Shown one piece after another: positions 7,183 through 15,791 of a DNA stretch of 64,000 nt. Every line of letters begins with the position of its first letter. The stretch's first letter is position 1. Made by a program: the position numbers and the translations under genes. Origin of the DNA: CAZTTG01 sp964615935 (GTDB lineage: Bacteria; Planctomycetota; UBA1135; GCA-002686595); assembly GCA_964615935.1 (NCBI GenBank), contig CAZTTG010000013.1, positions 20,420 through 84,419 of the forward strand, written 5' to 3'. The notes under the pieces are model-generated. The model searched no databases. It was not told the origin of the DNA and was given only the letters and a program-made list of their open reading frames with translations.

Positions 7183-9843
7183 ATGGGTCTCTCCCGCAAG
7201 CTCCTGCGCCACGTCCTCCTGCCGGTCCTCCTGGCGCTGGTCCTGGTCGGAGTGGCGGTGCACCTGCTCAACCGCTCGGCGGTCCTGAAGGACGCCCGCT
7301 CCCGCCTCGAGCGCTCGGCGCAGATCGCCGTCCAGCTCATCGACCGCAGGCTCGAGCTGATGCATGCCGATCTGGGAGCCCTCCTGCGGTCGGGGAACCT
7401 GGCCGCGATCCTCGAGCGAACCCCTCCGGGCGAGCCCGTACGGCTCGACGCCGAGAGCCAGCGAGCCTGGTCGCGCTTCGTCGAGGCCAACTCGAGCGCC
7501 CTGGCACTGGAGCTCTGGGGCGGGGACGGCCAGCTCCTGGCTCGCTGCGTCCGCGGGGGCCGGAGCGCGGGGCCGGGGCCGCCCGGAGACGCCTGGCTGG
7601 AGGGGGTCCGGGAGTGGGGGTCGCAGTTCTCGTTCGAGCAGGGCGCGCGGGTCCGGCTGGGCCTGGCCGTCCCCGGCGGCCGCGGCACCTGCGCCGCCCT
7701 GGCCTTCGACCTGGGGACGGCGGTGAGGCCGGCCCTCGTCGTGGCCCTGCGCGAGCACCCGGGGCTCTCCTTCGTCCTGCGGGATCGCGTCGGAGCCAGC
7801 CGCCTGGCGGGCGGCGCGGATCCCCCCGAAGAGCGGGGCATCGAGGTGGCCCGCGAGCTCGCCGCCGTTCCCGCGGCCCTCGAGCTCGCCCAGCCCGCGG
7901 GGCTCGAGCTCGAGCGCTACCTGAGCTACGAGCGCGGCATCCTGCTCTCGCTGGGCGTGGTCCTGATAGCCCTCTGCGTCACCCTGTGGATCGGCCTGCA
8001 CCGCGTCGTGCTCCGCCCGGTCGAGCGCATCATGGGAGCGGTCTCGGCCTTCGATCGCGGGCTGCCCGTGCCCGAGCCGGACGAACCGGTGACCGACGAG
8101 CTGGGGGCCCTCGATCGGACCCTGCGCCTGGCGATCTGCGGCTACCAGCGCTCCAGCGCCGGGCTGCACGAGCTGAACGAGTCCCTGCAGGCCCGGGTGG
8201 GCGAGCGCACCGGCCGCCTGAGGCGCTACGCCGCCGAGCTGCGCCGCGCGCGCGACGACGCGCAGGCGGCCAGCCAGGCCAAGAGCGACTTCCTGGCCAG
8301 CATGAGCCACGAGATCCGCACCCCCCTCAACGGGGTGATCGGGATGACGAGACTCCTGCTCGACACCGAGCTGGACGCGGAGCAGCGCGAGTACGCGACC
8401 ACCGTGGGCGGCTCGGGAGAGGCGCTGCTCACCATCATCAACGACATCCTGGACTTCTCCAAGATCGAGGCCGGCCGCCTCGAGCTGGGGGCGGTCGAGT
8501 TCGATCCGCGCGACACCCTGGGCGAGGTGGGCGAGCTCATGGCCGAGTCCGCCCAGGCCAAGGGGCTGGAGCTCGTGTGCGAGGCCCTCCCGGACGTTCC
8601 CCGGCGCGTGCTCGGCGATCCCGGCCGCCTGCGCCAGGTGCTCCTGAACCTCCTGAGCAACGCGGTGAAGTTCACCGAGCGCGGCGAGGTCCACGTGCGG
8701 GTGGGCGCGGAGCGCGACGCGGGGGGGGAGACCACCCTGCTGTTCGAGGTCCGCGACAGCGGGATCGGCATCCCCCCCGAGGCCCAGGCGCGCATCTTCG
8801 ACTCCTTCACGCAGGCCGACGAGTCGACCAGCCGGCGCTTCGGGGGGACCGGGCTGGGCCTGGCGATCTGCCGCCGCATCGTCGACATGATGGGCGGGCG
8901 CATCGGCGTGAGCAGTCGGCCGGGTGAGGGGAGCACCTTCCTCTTCACCGCGCGCCTCCCCGAGCCCGCCGGCCAGCCGATCGGCGAGACCCCGACCCTG
9001 CCCGATCGCTGGCGGATCCTGGCCGTGGACGACCACACCCTGGCGCGAGCGGTCCTCCTGGACCAGCTCTCGGGCCTGGGCCTGGACGCGACCGGCGTGG
9101 ACGGGCGGCGGGCGGCGCTCGCGCGGCTCGCCGAGTCGGCGAGGGGAGCCGAGGCCTTCGACCTGGTGGTGGTCGACGCGGACATCCCCGGAGGCGGGGC
9201 CCTGGCGCTGGCGCGAGCGATGGCCGCCGAGCCGGCCCTGGCGCGGATCCCGGTGGTGCTCCTGACCCCGGTGGCGCAGCTGGGCATGCTCGGGGAGGGC
9301 GCGCCCGCGCAGGTCCGCGGACGGGTGGCCAAGCCGACGCGCGAATCCACCCTGCGCTCGGTCCTGGCGCGGGTCCTCGCCGGGGAGGAGGGGGAGGACG
9401 CCCCGCCCGCGCCCCTGCCGGCCCGCGCCGCACAAGAGCCCCACGAGCACCGCGGGGTGCGCATCCTGGTGGCCGAGGACAACCCGGTGAACCAGCGCCT
9501 GGTCGTGCGCCAGCTCGAGAAGCTCGGGCACCAGGCGCGGGTGGTGGCCACCGGCTTCGAGGTCATCGAGGAGGTGGCGCGGGAGGGCTCCTGCTCCTAC
9601 GACCTGGTGCTGATGGACTGCATGATGCCGGGCATGGACGGCCTGGAGGCCACCCGCCGCATCCGGGCGATGGAGGGCGAGGTGGCCCGCATCCCGATCG
9701 TGGCCATGACCGCCAACGCCATGAGCGGGGACCGCGAGCGCTGCCTGGAGGCGGGCATGGACGACTACGTCTCCAAGCCCTTCCGCGTCGAGGAGCTGGC
9801 CGCGGCCGTGCTCCGCTGGGGAGCCAGGGCGCAGGCGGACTGA
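7183..9843 (+). CDS. Hybrid sensor histidine kinase with two receiver domains
   Basis: An 886-residue membrane kinase. Order: TM helix (about 9-24), periplasmic sensor region (25-250), second TM helix (about 251-272), HAMP-like linker, coiled coil, HisKA with the phosphoacceptor His in SHEIRTPLNG (about 376), ATPase domain with DSGIGIP and GGTGLGL boxes, then two receivers. The second receiver is canonical (AEDNPVN, phosphoacceptor Asp in VLMDCMMPGMDG near 811, SKPF Lys). The first is less typical: DLVVVDADIPGGG has the Asp, but the flanking sequence is unusual. No response regulator lies next to it, so its output partner is elsewhere. It is monocistronic and meets the beta-oxidation gene tail to tail. 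Confidence 0.88.
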   Translation: MGLSRKLLRHVLLPVLLALVLVGVAVHLLNRSAVLKDARSRLERSAQIAVQLIDRRLELMHADLGALLRSGNLAAILERTPPGEPVRLDAESQRAWSRFVEANSSALALELWGGDGQLLARCVRGGRSAGPGPPGDAWLEGVREWGSQFSFEQGARVRLGLAVPGGRGTCAALAFDLGTAVRPALVVALREHPGLSFVLRDRVGASRLAGGADPPEERGIEVARELAAVPAALELAQPAGLELERYLSYERGILLSLGVVLIALCVTLWIGLHRVVLRPVERIMGAVSAFDRGLPVPEPDEPVTDELGALDRTLRLAICGYQRSSAGLHELNESLQARVGERTGRLRRYAAELRRARDDAQAASQAKSDFLASMSHEIRTPLNGVIGMTRLLLDTELDAEQREYATTVGGSGEALLTIINDILDFSKIEAGRLELGAVEFDPRDTLGEVGELMAESAQAKGLELVCEALPDVPRRVLGDPGRLRQVLLNLLSNAVKFTERGEVHVRVGAERDAGGETTLLFEVRDSGIGIPPEAQARIFDSFTQADESTSRRFGGTGLGLAICRRIVDMMGGRIGVSSRPGEGSTFLFTARLPEPAGQPIGETPTLPDRWRILAVDDHTLARAVLLDQLSGLGLDATGVDGRRAALARLAESARGAEAFDLVVVDADIPGGGALALARAMAAEPALARIPVVLLTPVAQLGMLGEGAPAQVRGRVAKPTRESTLRSVLARVLAGEEGEDAPPAPLPARAAQEPHEHRGVRILVAEDNPVNQRLVVRQLEKLGHQARVVATGFEVIEEVAREGSCSYDLVLMDCMMPGMDGLEATRRIRAMEGEVARIPIVAMTANAMSGDRERCLEAGMDDYVSKPFRVEELAAAVLRWGARAQAD

Positions 9844-9853
9844 CTCGCGGCCC

Positions 9854-9869
9854 GTCTCCTCGAGGAGAC
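9854..9869. terminator. Perfect palindrome between convergent genes
   Basis: GTCTCCTCGAGGAGAC is a perfect 16-bp palindrome (6-bp stem, 4-base loop as RNA) centred between the stops of two convergent genes. A bidirectional terminator is a reasonable reading, although there are no T-tracts. Confidence 0.35.
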
Positions 9870-9895
9870 CGAGGGCACGATCCACGGGACGCGCG

Positions 9896-12085
9896 TCACG
9901 CCCCGCGGAGCCGCCCCCCCGAGCCGGCGAGCCGCTGCAGCAGCTCCGTCGGCCGGAAGCGCTCGGGACCGCCGGGGCGGCGGGCCACGTGGGGCCGGGC
10001 GGCCAGCTCCTCGAGGCGCCGGACCAGGTCCTTCGCCCCCAGGGAGTCCGCGTGGCTCAGGATGCCGCCCCGGAAGGGGGGGAAGCCCATGCCGAGGACG
10101 GAGGCCAGGTCGAGCTGGCCCGCGCCGCGCACCACCTCCTCCTCCAGGCAGCGCGCCGCCTCGGCCAGCATGGCCAGGATCATGCGATCGATCACCTCGC
10201 GGTCGTCGAGCTGCGCACCCACCTCGCCGGAGCGGGGCAGAAAGGAGGCCAGGTCCTCGCGCAGGCGCCTCTTCCTGCCGCTGCCCTCGTAGAAGCCGCG
10301 TCCGTTCTTCTTGCCCAGGAAGCCGGCCTCGATCATCCGCTCGAGGAACTCCTGCGGTCGCATGCGCTCGCCGTGGGCCTCGTGGAGGGAGCGGGCGGCG
10401 TGGGCGGCCACGTCGAAGCCGATCTCGTCCAGGAGCTCCAGCGGCCCCATGTGCATGCCGAAGCGCAGGGCCAGCTCGTCGATGCGCGAGGGGGGAACGT
10501 CCTCGGCCAGGAGACAGCCGGCCTCGTCCAGGTAGGGGCCCAGGAGCCGGTTCACCAGGAAGCCCGGCGCGTCCCGCACGATCACCGGGGTCTTGCCCAG
10601 GTCCAGGGCGAAGCGCGCCGCGCGGGCCACGACCTCCTCGGAGGTGGCGGGACCGGGGACGATCTCGACCAGGGGCATCCGGGCTACCGGGTTGAAGAAG
10701 TGGATGCCGACCACCCGCGAGGGATCGGGGAGATCCTCGGAGATAGCGCCCACCGAGAGGGAGGAGGTGTTGGTGGCGATCACCGCCTGCGGCGGCAGGA
10801 GCTCGGCCAGGCGGGCGAGGACCCGGCGCTTGACCTCGAGCTCCTCGACGATCGCCTCGAGCAGGAGCTCGCAGCGCGCGAAGCCGACGACCTCGCGGGT
10901 CGCCACCAGCCGGTCCCGCGCCGCATCGGCCTCGTGGCGCTGGACGCGCCGCCGCTTCAGGCGCTCGGACTGGCGCTCGCGGTGCCGGAGGACGGCCTCG
11001 TCGAGCGCCCGCTGCTCCAGGTCGGCCAGGCGCGCCTCCATTCCCCGCTCGGCGGCCAGGCCGGCGATGGCCCCGCCCGTCACGCCGCCGCCCACCACGC
11101 CGACGCGCGCGAAGCCCCGGGCGCGCTCGCCGTCCTCGAGGCGGTCGGCCTTCCTGGCCTCCTCGGAGAGCCGGAAGATCGAGACCAGGTGCTTGCACTC
11201 CGGCGAGACCGCCAGCTCGCCCAGCGCGCGGGCCTCCTCGGCCAGGCCGCGCTTCAGGGGCCTCGTGGGCGCGGCGCAGACGAGCTCCAGCGCGCGCTCG
11301 GGGGCCGGGTAGCGCCCCCGGGTCCTCGCCCGCAGGGCCTTGCCCGCGCTCCGGCGGATGAGGGCGATGGCCAGGGGATTGCGGTCCACCAGCCAGGCCG
11401 CCCGCCCGCGGGAGTGCGCCCGCGCCCGCGCGCGCCTCATGGCGATATCGCAGGCCACGCGCAGCAGGTACTCGGGCGGGGTGATGCGGTCGATCAGGCC
11501 GCGCCGCCTCGCCGGGATGGGCGCCAGAAGCCGCCCGGAGAGGATCGCGTCCAGGGCCCGGGGAACCCCGATCCGCCGCGGAAGCCGCTGGCACCCCCCC
11601 CAGCCGGGCAGGATGCCGAGCCGGGTCTCGGGCAGGCCGATCCTGGTGCTCGGGTGGTCGGCGGCCACGATGAGGTCGCAGGCCAGGCAGATCTCGTAGG
11701 CCCCGCCGGGCACGGGGCCGCCGACGGCGGCCACGGTCCGCGCCGGGAGGCGGGCGAGGCGCTCGAAGACCTCCTGCCCGACCGCCGCCAGGGCGCGGCC
11801 GAGCTCGGGATCGGCGATCGCGGCCAGGGCGTCGATGTCGGCCCCCGCGGAGAAGGAGGTTGGCTCGCGCCCGGTGAGGACCACGCCGCGAAGGCCGCCG
11901 TCGGCCTCGAGCTCGCCCAGGGCCGCGTCCAGGTCGGCGAGCAGCGGCTGGTCGAAGACGGCCATCCTGCGGTGGGGCGGGTCGAGCACCACCACCGCCA
12001 GGCCCGCCTCGGGGCGGTCCACCCGGACGCAGGCCCCCGGCTCGGGGGCGCCCTCGGGCCTCTCGAAGCTCGAGAGGTCGGTCAT
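9896..12085 (-). CDS. FadB/FadJ-type enoyl-CoA hydratase / 3-hydroxyacyl-CoA dehydrogenase
   Basis: A 729-residue fusion. Residues about 15-200 are a crotonase fold with both catalytic-type glutamates (GGAYEICLACDL and LPETRLGILPGWGG). From about 335 comes the NAD-binding domain of 3-hydroxyacyl-CoA dehydrogenase (VGVVGGGVTGGAIAG), then IATNTSSL, GIHFFNPV and the C-terminal dimer domains with NRLLGPYLDEA and GMGFPPFRGG. Domain order and length equal the alpha subunit of the fatty-acid oxidation complex, which hydrates enoyl-CoA and oxidises the hydroxyacyl-CoA. No thiolase (fadA) is adjacent. The start ATG (complement of 12083-12085) precedes the conserved core; the 140-base region upstream separates it from the PaaK-like gene on the same strand. 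Confidence 0.85.
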   Translation of the reverse strand: MTDLSSFERPEGAPEPGACVRVDRPEAGLAVVVLDPPHRRMAVFDQPLLADLDAALGELEADGGLRGVVLTGREPTSFSAGADIDALAAIADPELGRALAAVGQEVFERLARLPARTVAAVGGPVPGGAYEICLACDLIVAADHPSTRIGLPETRLGILPGWGGCQRLPRRIGVPRALDAILSGRLLAPIPARRRGLIDRITPPEYLLRVACDIAMRRARARAHSRGRAAWLVDRNPLAIALIRRSAGKALRARTRGRYPAPERALELVCAAPTRPLKRGLAEEARALGELAVSPECKHLVSIFRLSEEARKADRLEDGERARGFARVGVVGGGVTGGAIAGLAAERGMEARLADLEQRALDEAVLRHRERQSERLKRRRVQRHEADAARDRLVATREVVGFARCELLLEAIVEELEVKRRVLARLAELLPPQAVIATNTSSLSVGAISEDLPDPSRVVGIHFFNPVARMPLVEIVPGPATSEEVVARAARFALDLGKTPVIVRDAPGFLVNRLLGPYLDEAGCLLAEDVPPSRIDELALRFGMHMGPLELLDEIGFDVAAHAARSLHEAHGERMRPQEFLERMIEAGFLGKKNGRGFYEGSGRKRRLREDLASFLPRSGEVGAQLDDREVIDRMILAMLAEAARCLEEEVVRGAGQLDLASVLGMGFPPFRGGILSHADSLGAKDLVRRLEELAARPHVARRPGGPERFRPTELLQRLAGSGGRLRGA

Positions 12086-12225
12086 CGTCCCATCCTCTCC
12101 AGCACCGCGGCTGGATTCACACCTTAAACCGCGCGGCGCGGCTTTCGAGGGGGGGCGGAGATCTCCATCGGCTCGCGGGCCCGGGCGCGTCGGGCCTCTC
12201 GGAGGGGCCGCGCCGGGGGGCCCCG

Positions 12226-13359
12226 TCAGGAGCCGATCCGGCGGATCTCCGGTCCGATCCGCGGGACCGTCCGGCCGCAGCCCGGGCAGGGCTCGCGGGT
12301 GAGGCCGCCGATCGCCAGGTCGCCGGTGCGGTAGCGCAGGAGCGCCGTCCCGTGCCCGGCGATCGCGGTGTGGACGATCTCGCCGGTCTCTCCCTCGCCC
12401 AGCGGCCTTCCGGTCTCGGGGTCGATCACCTCGAGCAGCCCGAGGTCGGGGTAGAGGTGGTACCCGGCCTGGCTCTCCACGCCCCCCGGGCACTCCGAGT
12501 ACAGGGCGCGCCCCTCGGCGAAACCATAGAGCGAGAGGAGCGCGGCCTCGGTCGCCCCCTGCGCTCGCAGGCCGTCGCCGAGGCGCGCGCGCAGCTCGGC
12601 CGGTGCGGCCTCGGTCGCGCACAGCGCCGCGCGCACCGGCGAGAGATCCGCACCCGACGTCCGGCAGCGATCCAGGAGCGCCTCGAGGCCCTCGGGCGTC
12701 CCGACCAGGGCGGTGGGGTGCAGCTCCTCGATCAGGCGCAGGTGGCCCTCGGCGTCCAGGAGGCCGAGGCCCCCGGTGGATCGCACCATGCGTCCGGAGT
12801 GGAGGCCCCCCAGGGCGATGGTCCAGAACTCCAGGCCGGGCCCGAAGGGGAGCAGGTTCAGGACGCGCTCCTCCGCTCCCGTCAGGCCCGCCACGTCGAA
12901 GAGCCGCGCCCCGGCCTCGCCCATCAGCGCGAGGTCGCTGGAGGTGAGCGAGAGGGTCAGGGGATCGCGCGCGCGGCCGGCGGTCCGGAGCTGGAAGCTC
13001 GGGGCGTAGGACAGGCGCAGGACCTCGCGGGCGCGCGAGCCGCCCAGGGCCAGGGCCAGCTTGCGCGCGAAGGGCCAGTGCTCGCGCGTGGCCCGCGGGC
13101 TGGGGGCGAGATCGAAGGCCCGGGGCGGGCAGCCCGCCGCGGCGAGCTGGGCGCGGCTGGTCAGGGGCAGGCGGGCCAGGTCGGCCTCGCCGCGGAGCTC
13201 GCGCGGACCCACCCCTGCCCGGTCGAGGAGGGCGCGGTACCAGGCGGAGAAGGGGTACAGCTCCTCGCGCACCTGGCGGCGCAACCCGCGCTCCTGGAGG
13301 CGGCGCAGGGCGCCCGGGGACATGCGCGAGAGGCGCGACCAGCTCGTCGGGACACCCAT
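12226..13359 (-). CDS. PaaK-like (phenylacetate-CoA ligase family) protein, degenerate and short
   Basis: A 377-residue protein whose N-terminus (RQVREELYPFSAWYRALLDRAG, then LARLPLTSRAQL) and later motifs (SLYGFAEG, ETGEIVHT, LLRYRTGDLAIGG, CPGCGRTVPRIG) are those of the phenylacetate-CoA ligase branch of acyl-adenylating enzymes. Two things are missing. The Gly/Ser/Thr-rich nucleotide loop (SSGTTGKP-type) is replaced by QLRTAGRARDP, and the protein stops right after the CGRTVPRI motif, without the C-terminal lid domain. It may be inactive, a binding protein, or a diverged enzyme. It lies upstream of the FadB-like gene on the same strand, which suggests an acyl-CoA context. GTG at 13360-13362 is an alternative start. 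Confidence 0.65.
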   Translation of the reverse strand: MGVPTSWSRLSRMSPGALRRLQERGLRRQVREELYPFSAWYRALLDRAGVGPRELRGEADLARLPLTSRAQLAAAGCPPRAFDLAPSPRATREHWPFARKLALALGGSRAREVLRLSYAPSFQLRTAGRARDPLTLSLTSSDLALMGEAGARLFDVAGLTGAEERVLNLLPFGPGLEFWTIALGGLHSGRMVRSTGGLGLLDAEGHLRLIEELHPTALVGTPEGLEALLDRCRTSGADLSPVRAALCATEAAPAELRARLGDGLRAQGATEAALLSLYGFAEGRALYSECPGGVESQAGYHLYPDLGLLEVIDPETGRPLGEGETGEIVHTAIAGHGTALLRYRTGDLAIGGLTREPCPGCGRTVPRIGPEIRRIGS

Positions 13360-13371
13360 CACGGGAGAATA

Positions 13372-13385
13372 CCGCCTCGAGGCGG
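13372..13385. repeat. Palindrome at the start of the PaaK-like gene
   Basis: CCGCCTCGAGGCGG is a perfect 14-bp palindrome, flanked by imperfectly matching arms (GGGAGAAT on the left, ATTCCCTCCC on the right) giving about 34 bp of dyad symmetry. On the minus strand a TATTCT box (complement of 13366-13371) lies 6 bases before the ATG. The dyad therefore overlaps the likely promoter and could be an operator. Confidence 0.4.
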
Positions 13386-13482
13386 CATTCCCTCCCCCGT
13401 GGACGATCCGGCTGGGGAACGCTCCAGCCCCCCGATCGAGGTCCGCGGGCGGCCGGGCACGGCTCGAGAGCCGTTGCGCGCC

Positions 13483-14553
13483 TCAACGGCCGGAGACGTC
13501 CAGCGCCTCGAGCACGAGCTCCCGCATGCGCCTTCCAGCCTCGTCATTGCCCTCGGCGTTCCAGTGGCCGTCGTACCTCCAGTGCAGTCGGCGGCTCCCG
13601 TCCGTGATCCGGCGGAAGGCCGGCTCGAGCGAGAGGAGGGGGATCCCCGTGCTCGCGCAGAAGGCCGAGAGCCTCCGGTCGGGCCCGTCCAGATCCCATT
13701 CGCTCGCGCGCATCGCCGGGTAGCAGCGGAGGAGGATCTCGAGCCCGGCCTCCGGCCCCCGGACCCCTTGCGGCGTGGAAGCCGAGACGATCGCGTATCG
13801 GGCTCCCAGGGACGCGCTGAACGCCCGGGTCCGCTCGAGCAGCGCCTCGGTCTCCGACCAGGCCCCCTCCCATTCCCGGTCGTACTCCGTCGCGTAGACG
13901 AGGTAGTCGATCGGGATCTCCGGGCTCTTGCGCGCGCGCCACAGAGCCAGCCGGTGCGAGAGGAGCTGGTTCAGGACCAGCCCCTCGAACAGGAAGAGGG
14001 GCGCGTTCTCGCCGGGCATCTTCAGCCGGTCGGGCCGGAACTGCTGCATTCGCTCGATCTGCTCCATGGCCCGGCTCTGCAGCGCCTCGTGGTTGTTGCG
14101 CACGTCGTTCAGCGGGACGAAGAGCGTGAGGACGAGGTCCGGATCGAGCGAGGCGCCCAGCTGCTCGAGATACTGGAGCTGGTGCGACTGTCCCAGGCCC
14201 GTGCGTCCGATGGAGACGACGTCGAATCGCGAGTCGCTTCGGGCGTTCAGGTGGCTCTCCAGCCGACGTCCCACGGTCTGCTCGATCGGGACGGAGGCGG
14301 CCTCGACGTAGGAGTCGCCGAGCAGCAGGACGCGGCGGGTGTCGGCCCTCTTTCGGCGCGGCTCCGCGTCGTGGAATCCCAGGCTGTTCTGCGAGCCGTC
14401 CGGCACGAACTCGCTCGGGCGCCTGAAGTGGCCATCGACGTAGCTGAAGCCGAGCCGGGTCGGGGGCGTGAGCCGCAGCGCCACCTCGGCGAGAGCGAGG
14501 AACACCGCCGCGCTGGCCGCGGAGACGAGCAGCTTGCGCAAGACGGGTCGCAT
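13483..14553 (-). CDS. Membrane-anchored SGNH/GDSL-family hydrolase
   Basis: A 356-residue protein with an N-terminal membrane anchor or signal (VLRKLLVSAASAAVFLALAEV). Block I is LLLGDSYVEA (GDSY in place of GDSL), a central block contains TLFVPLNDVRNN with the oxyanion-type Asn, and the catalytic Asp/His block is DGHWNAEG near residue 335. SGNH enzymes hydrolyse or transfer acyl esters; members anchored this way are often linked to O-acetylation of surface polysaccharides. The substrate cannot be assigned. ATG at 14551-14553 is chosen because it sits immediately before the hydrophobic segment; an upstream ATG (14619) would add a basic 22-residue extension. Confidence 0.7.
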   Translation of the reverse strand: MRPVLRKLLVSAASAAVFLALAEVALRLTPPTRLGFSYVDGHFRRPSEFVPDGSQNSLGFHDAEPRRKRADTRRVLLLGDSYVEAASVPIEQTVGRRLESHLNARSDSRFDVVSIGRTGLGQSHQLQYLEQLGASLDPDLVLTLFVPLNDVRNNHEALQSRAMEQIERMQQFRPDRLKMPGENAPLFLFEGLVLNQLLSHRLALWRARKSPEIPIDYLVYATEYDREWEGAWSETEALLERTRAFSASLGARYAIVSASTPQGVRGPEAGLEILLRCYPAMRASEWDLDGPDRRLSAFCASTGIPLLSLEPAFRRITDGSRRLHWRYDGHWNAEGNDEAGRRMRELVLEALDVSGR

Positions 14554-14633
14554 CACTCGGGGCCGTGCTCTGTCATCGGGTGCCTCGCGCCGGCCCTCCT
14601 GGAACCGCGCGACCAGCATACCCCGGGGGATCC

Positions 14634-15569
14634 TCAGTCCCGCTTGCGCAGGCGCGGCAGGCGGCCGCGGTGCTTCTCCAGCTCGGAGATGGTCCGCTCG
14701 TCGAAGCCGCCTTCTGGCCGGGGAGCCTCGTCCTCGGGGGCCCCGGCGATCTCATCGAGCTCGACCTCCCGGGGGGGCTCCTGCCCGGGGCCGGGGCGGG
14801 CGTGGAAGGTGCGGAAGGAGAAGCCGAAGGGACCCGCGGCCGCTCCTCCGGGACCGCCCGGGCCGCCGTTCCCCATGGCGGTGGCCGCCCGGCGCAGGTG
14901 GACGATCCACAGCTCGCGGGCGCCGGAGAACCACACGTAGACCGCGACGGGGACGAGGTAGAGCAGGAGACCCGGCTGCGGCAGGCCGGCGAGGATCATG
15001 CCGAAGGCCAGCCAGCGGCCCACCCGGACGGCCGTGGTGGTGGCCGCGATCCAGCTCTGCTTCCGGGCCAGGAGCGAGCGCAGCACGCGGCCGCCGTCCA
15101 TGGGAAAGGCCGGCAGGAGGTTCAGCAGGCCCAGGGCCAGGTTCAGGGCCAGGAAGAAGCTCGCGAAGCCTGCCGGATCGGGGAAGGGCAGGGGCGGGGG
15201 CAGGAGGTCGAAGGGCCATCCCATGACGAGGATGGCCAGCGCCGCCGGCGCGGCCAGGGCGAAGTTGACCGCGGGCCCGGCCAGGGCGATCAGGAACTCC
15301 ACCCACCACCGCTCGGGCATCTCGCCCATGCGGGCCATGCCCCCCAGGGGCCAGAAGGTGATGTCGTGGACCCGGATCCCGAGCCTCTTCGCCATCAGGG
15401 CGTGCCCCAGCTCGTGCAGCCCCAGGACCAGGAGCAGGGTCAGGAGGCCGAGGAGCACGGCCGGGTCGAAGCCCGAGAGGACCACGAAGACGGCCAGCAG
15501 GACCAGCAGCGCCCCGTGGATGCGCACGGGGATGCCGAAGAGCGAGCCGATGCGGTAGGAGGCGAACAC
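14634..15569 (-). CDS. Site-2 protease family (M50) membrane metalloprotease
   Basis: A 311-residue polytopic membrane protein. The zinc motif HELGH lies in the second hydrophobic segment (about residue 52), and the third zinc ligand motif LNLLPAFPMDGG about residue 158, the classical M50 arrangement of the rhomboid-like SpoIVFB group (FWPLGGMARM in between). It is expected to cleave transmembrane segments of substrates inside the membrane. The C-terminal 80 residues are a Gly/Pro-rich, then acidic and basic cytoplasmic tail without a recognised domain; no CBS domain is present. The substrate is unknown. It is followed 80 bases later by the SGNH gene on the same strand. Confidence 0.82.
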   Translation of the reverse strand: MFASYRIGSLFGIPVRIHGALLVLLAVFVVLSGFDPAVLLGLLTLLLVLGLHELGHALMAKRLGIRVHDITFWPLGGMARMGEMPERWWVEFLIALAGPAVNFALAAPAALAILVMGWPFDLLPPPLPFPDPAGFASFFLALNLALGLLNLLPAFPMDGGRVLRSLLARKQSWIAATTTAVRVGRWLAFGMILAGLPQPGLLLYLVPVAVYVWFSGARELWIVHLRRAATAMGNGGPGGPGGAAAGPFGFSFRTFHARPGPGQEPPREVELDEIAGAPEDEAPRPEGGFDERTISELEKHRGRLPRLRKRD

Positions 15570-15791
15570 GGGGAGATCGGGGGGGTGAGGGGCCGCCGGG
15601 GCGGGATCCGGGCTTCGGGGGGCTCGTTCTCATTGGGAAACGCGCCCATCCTCCCGCAAGGCCCGGCTACCGGAACCTAGGCCCGGAGGCCCCCTGGCGC
15701 AAGCCGTGCAGGGGTGGCGAGGGCCGGCGGGCCCGGGCTCCAGGGGGCCCGTGGGCCCGGTGCGGGGGGGGGACGTCCCGGCGGCGGGACG

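Noticed and set aside
7096..9885. Very long minus-strand frame (929 residues) opposite the histidine kinase.
   Set aside because: High G+C shadow frame; His/Gln/Gly-rich composition with no motif, fully covered by a canonical hybrid kinase on the plus strand. The same applies to the long shadows opposite dnaB, bamA, lpxC and the Ser/Thr kinase.
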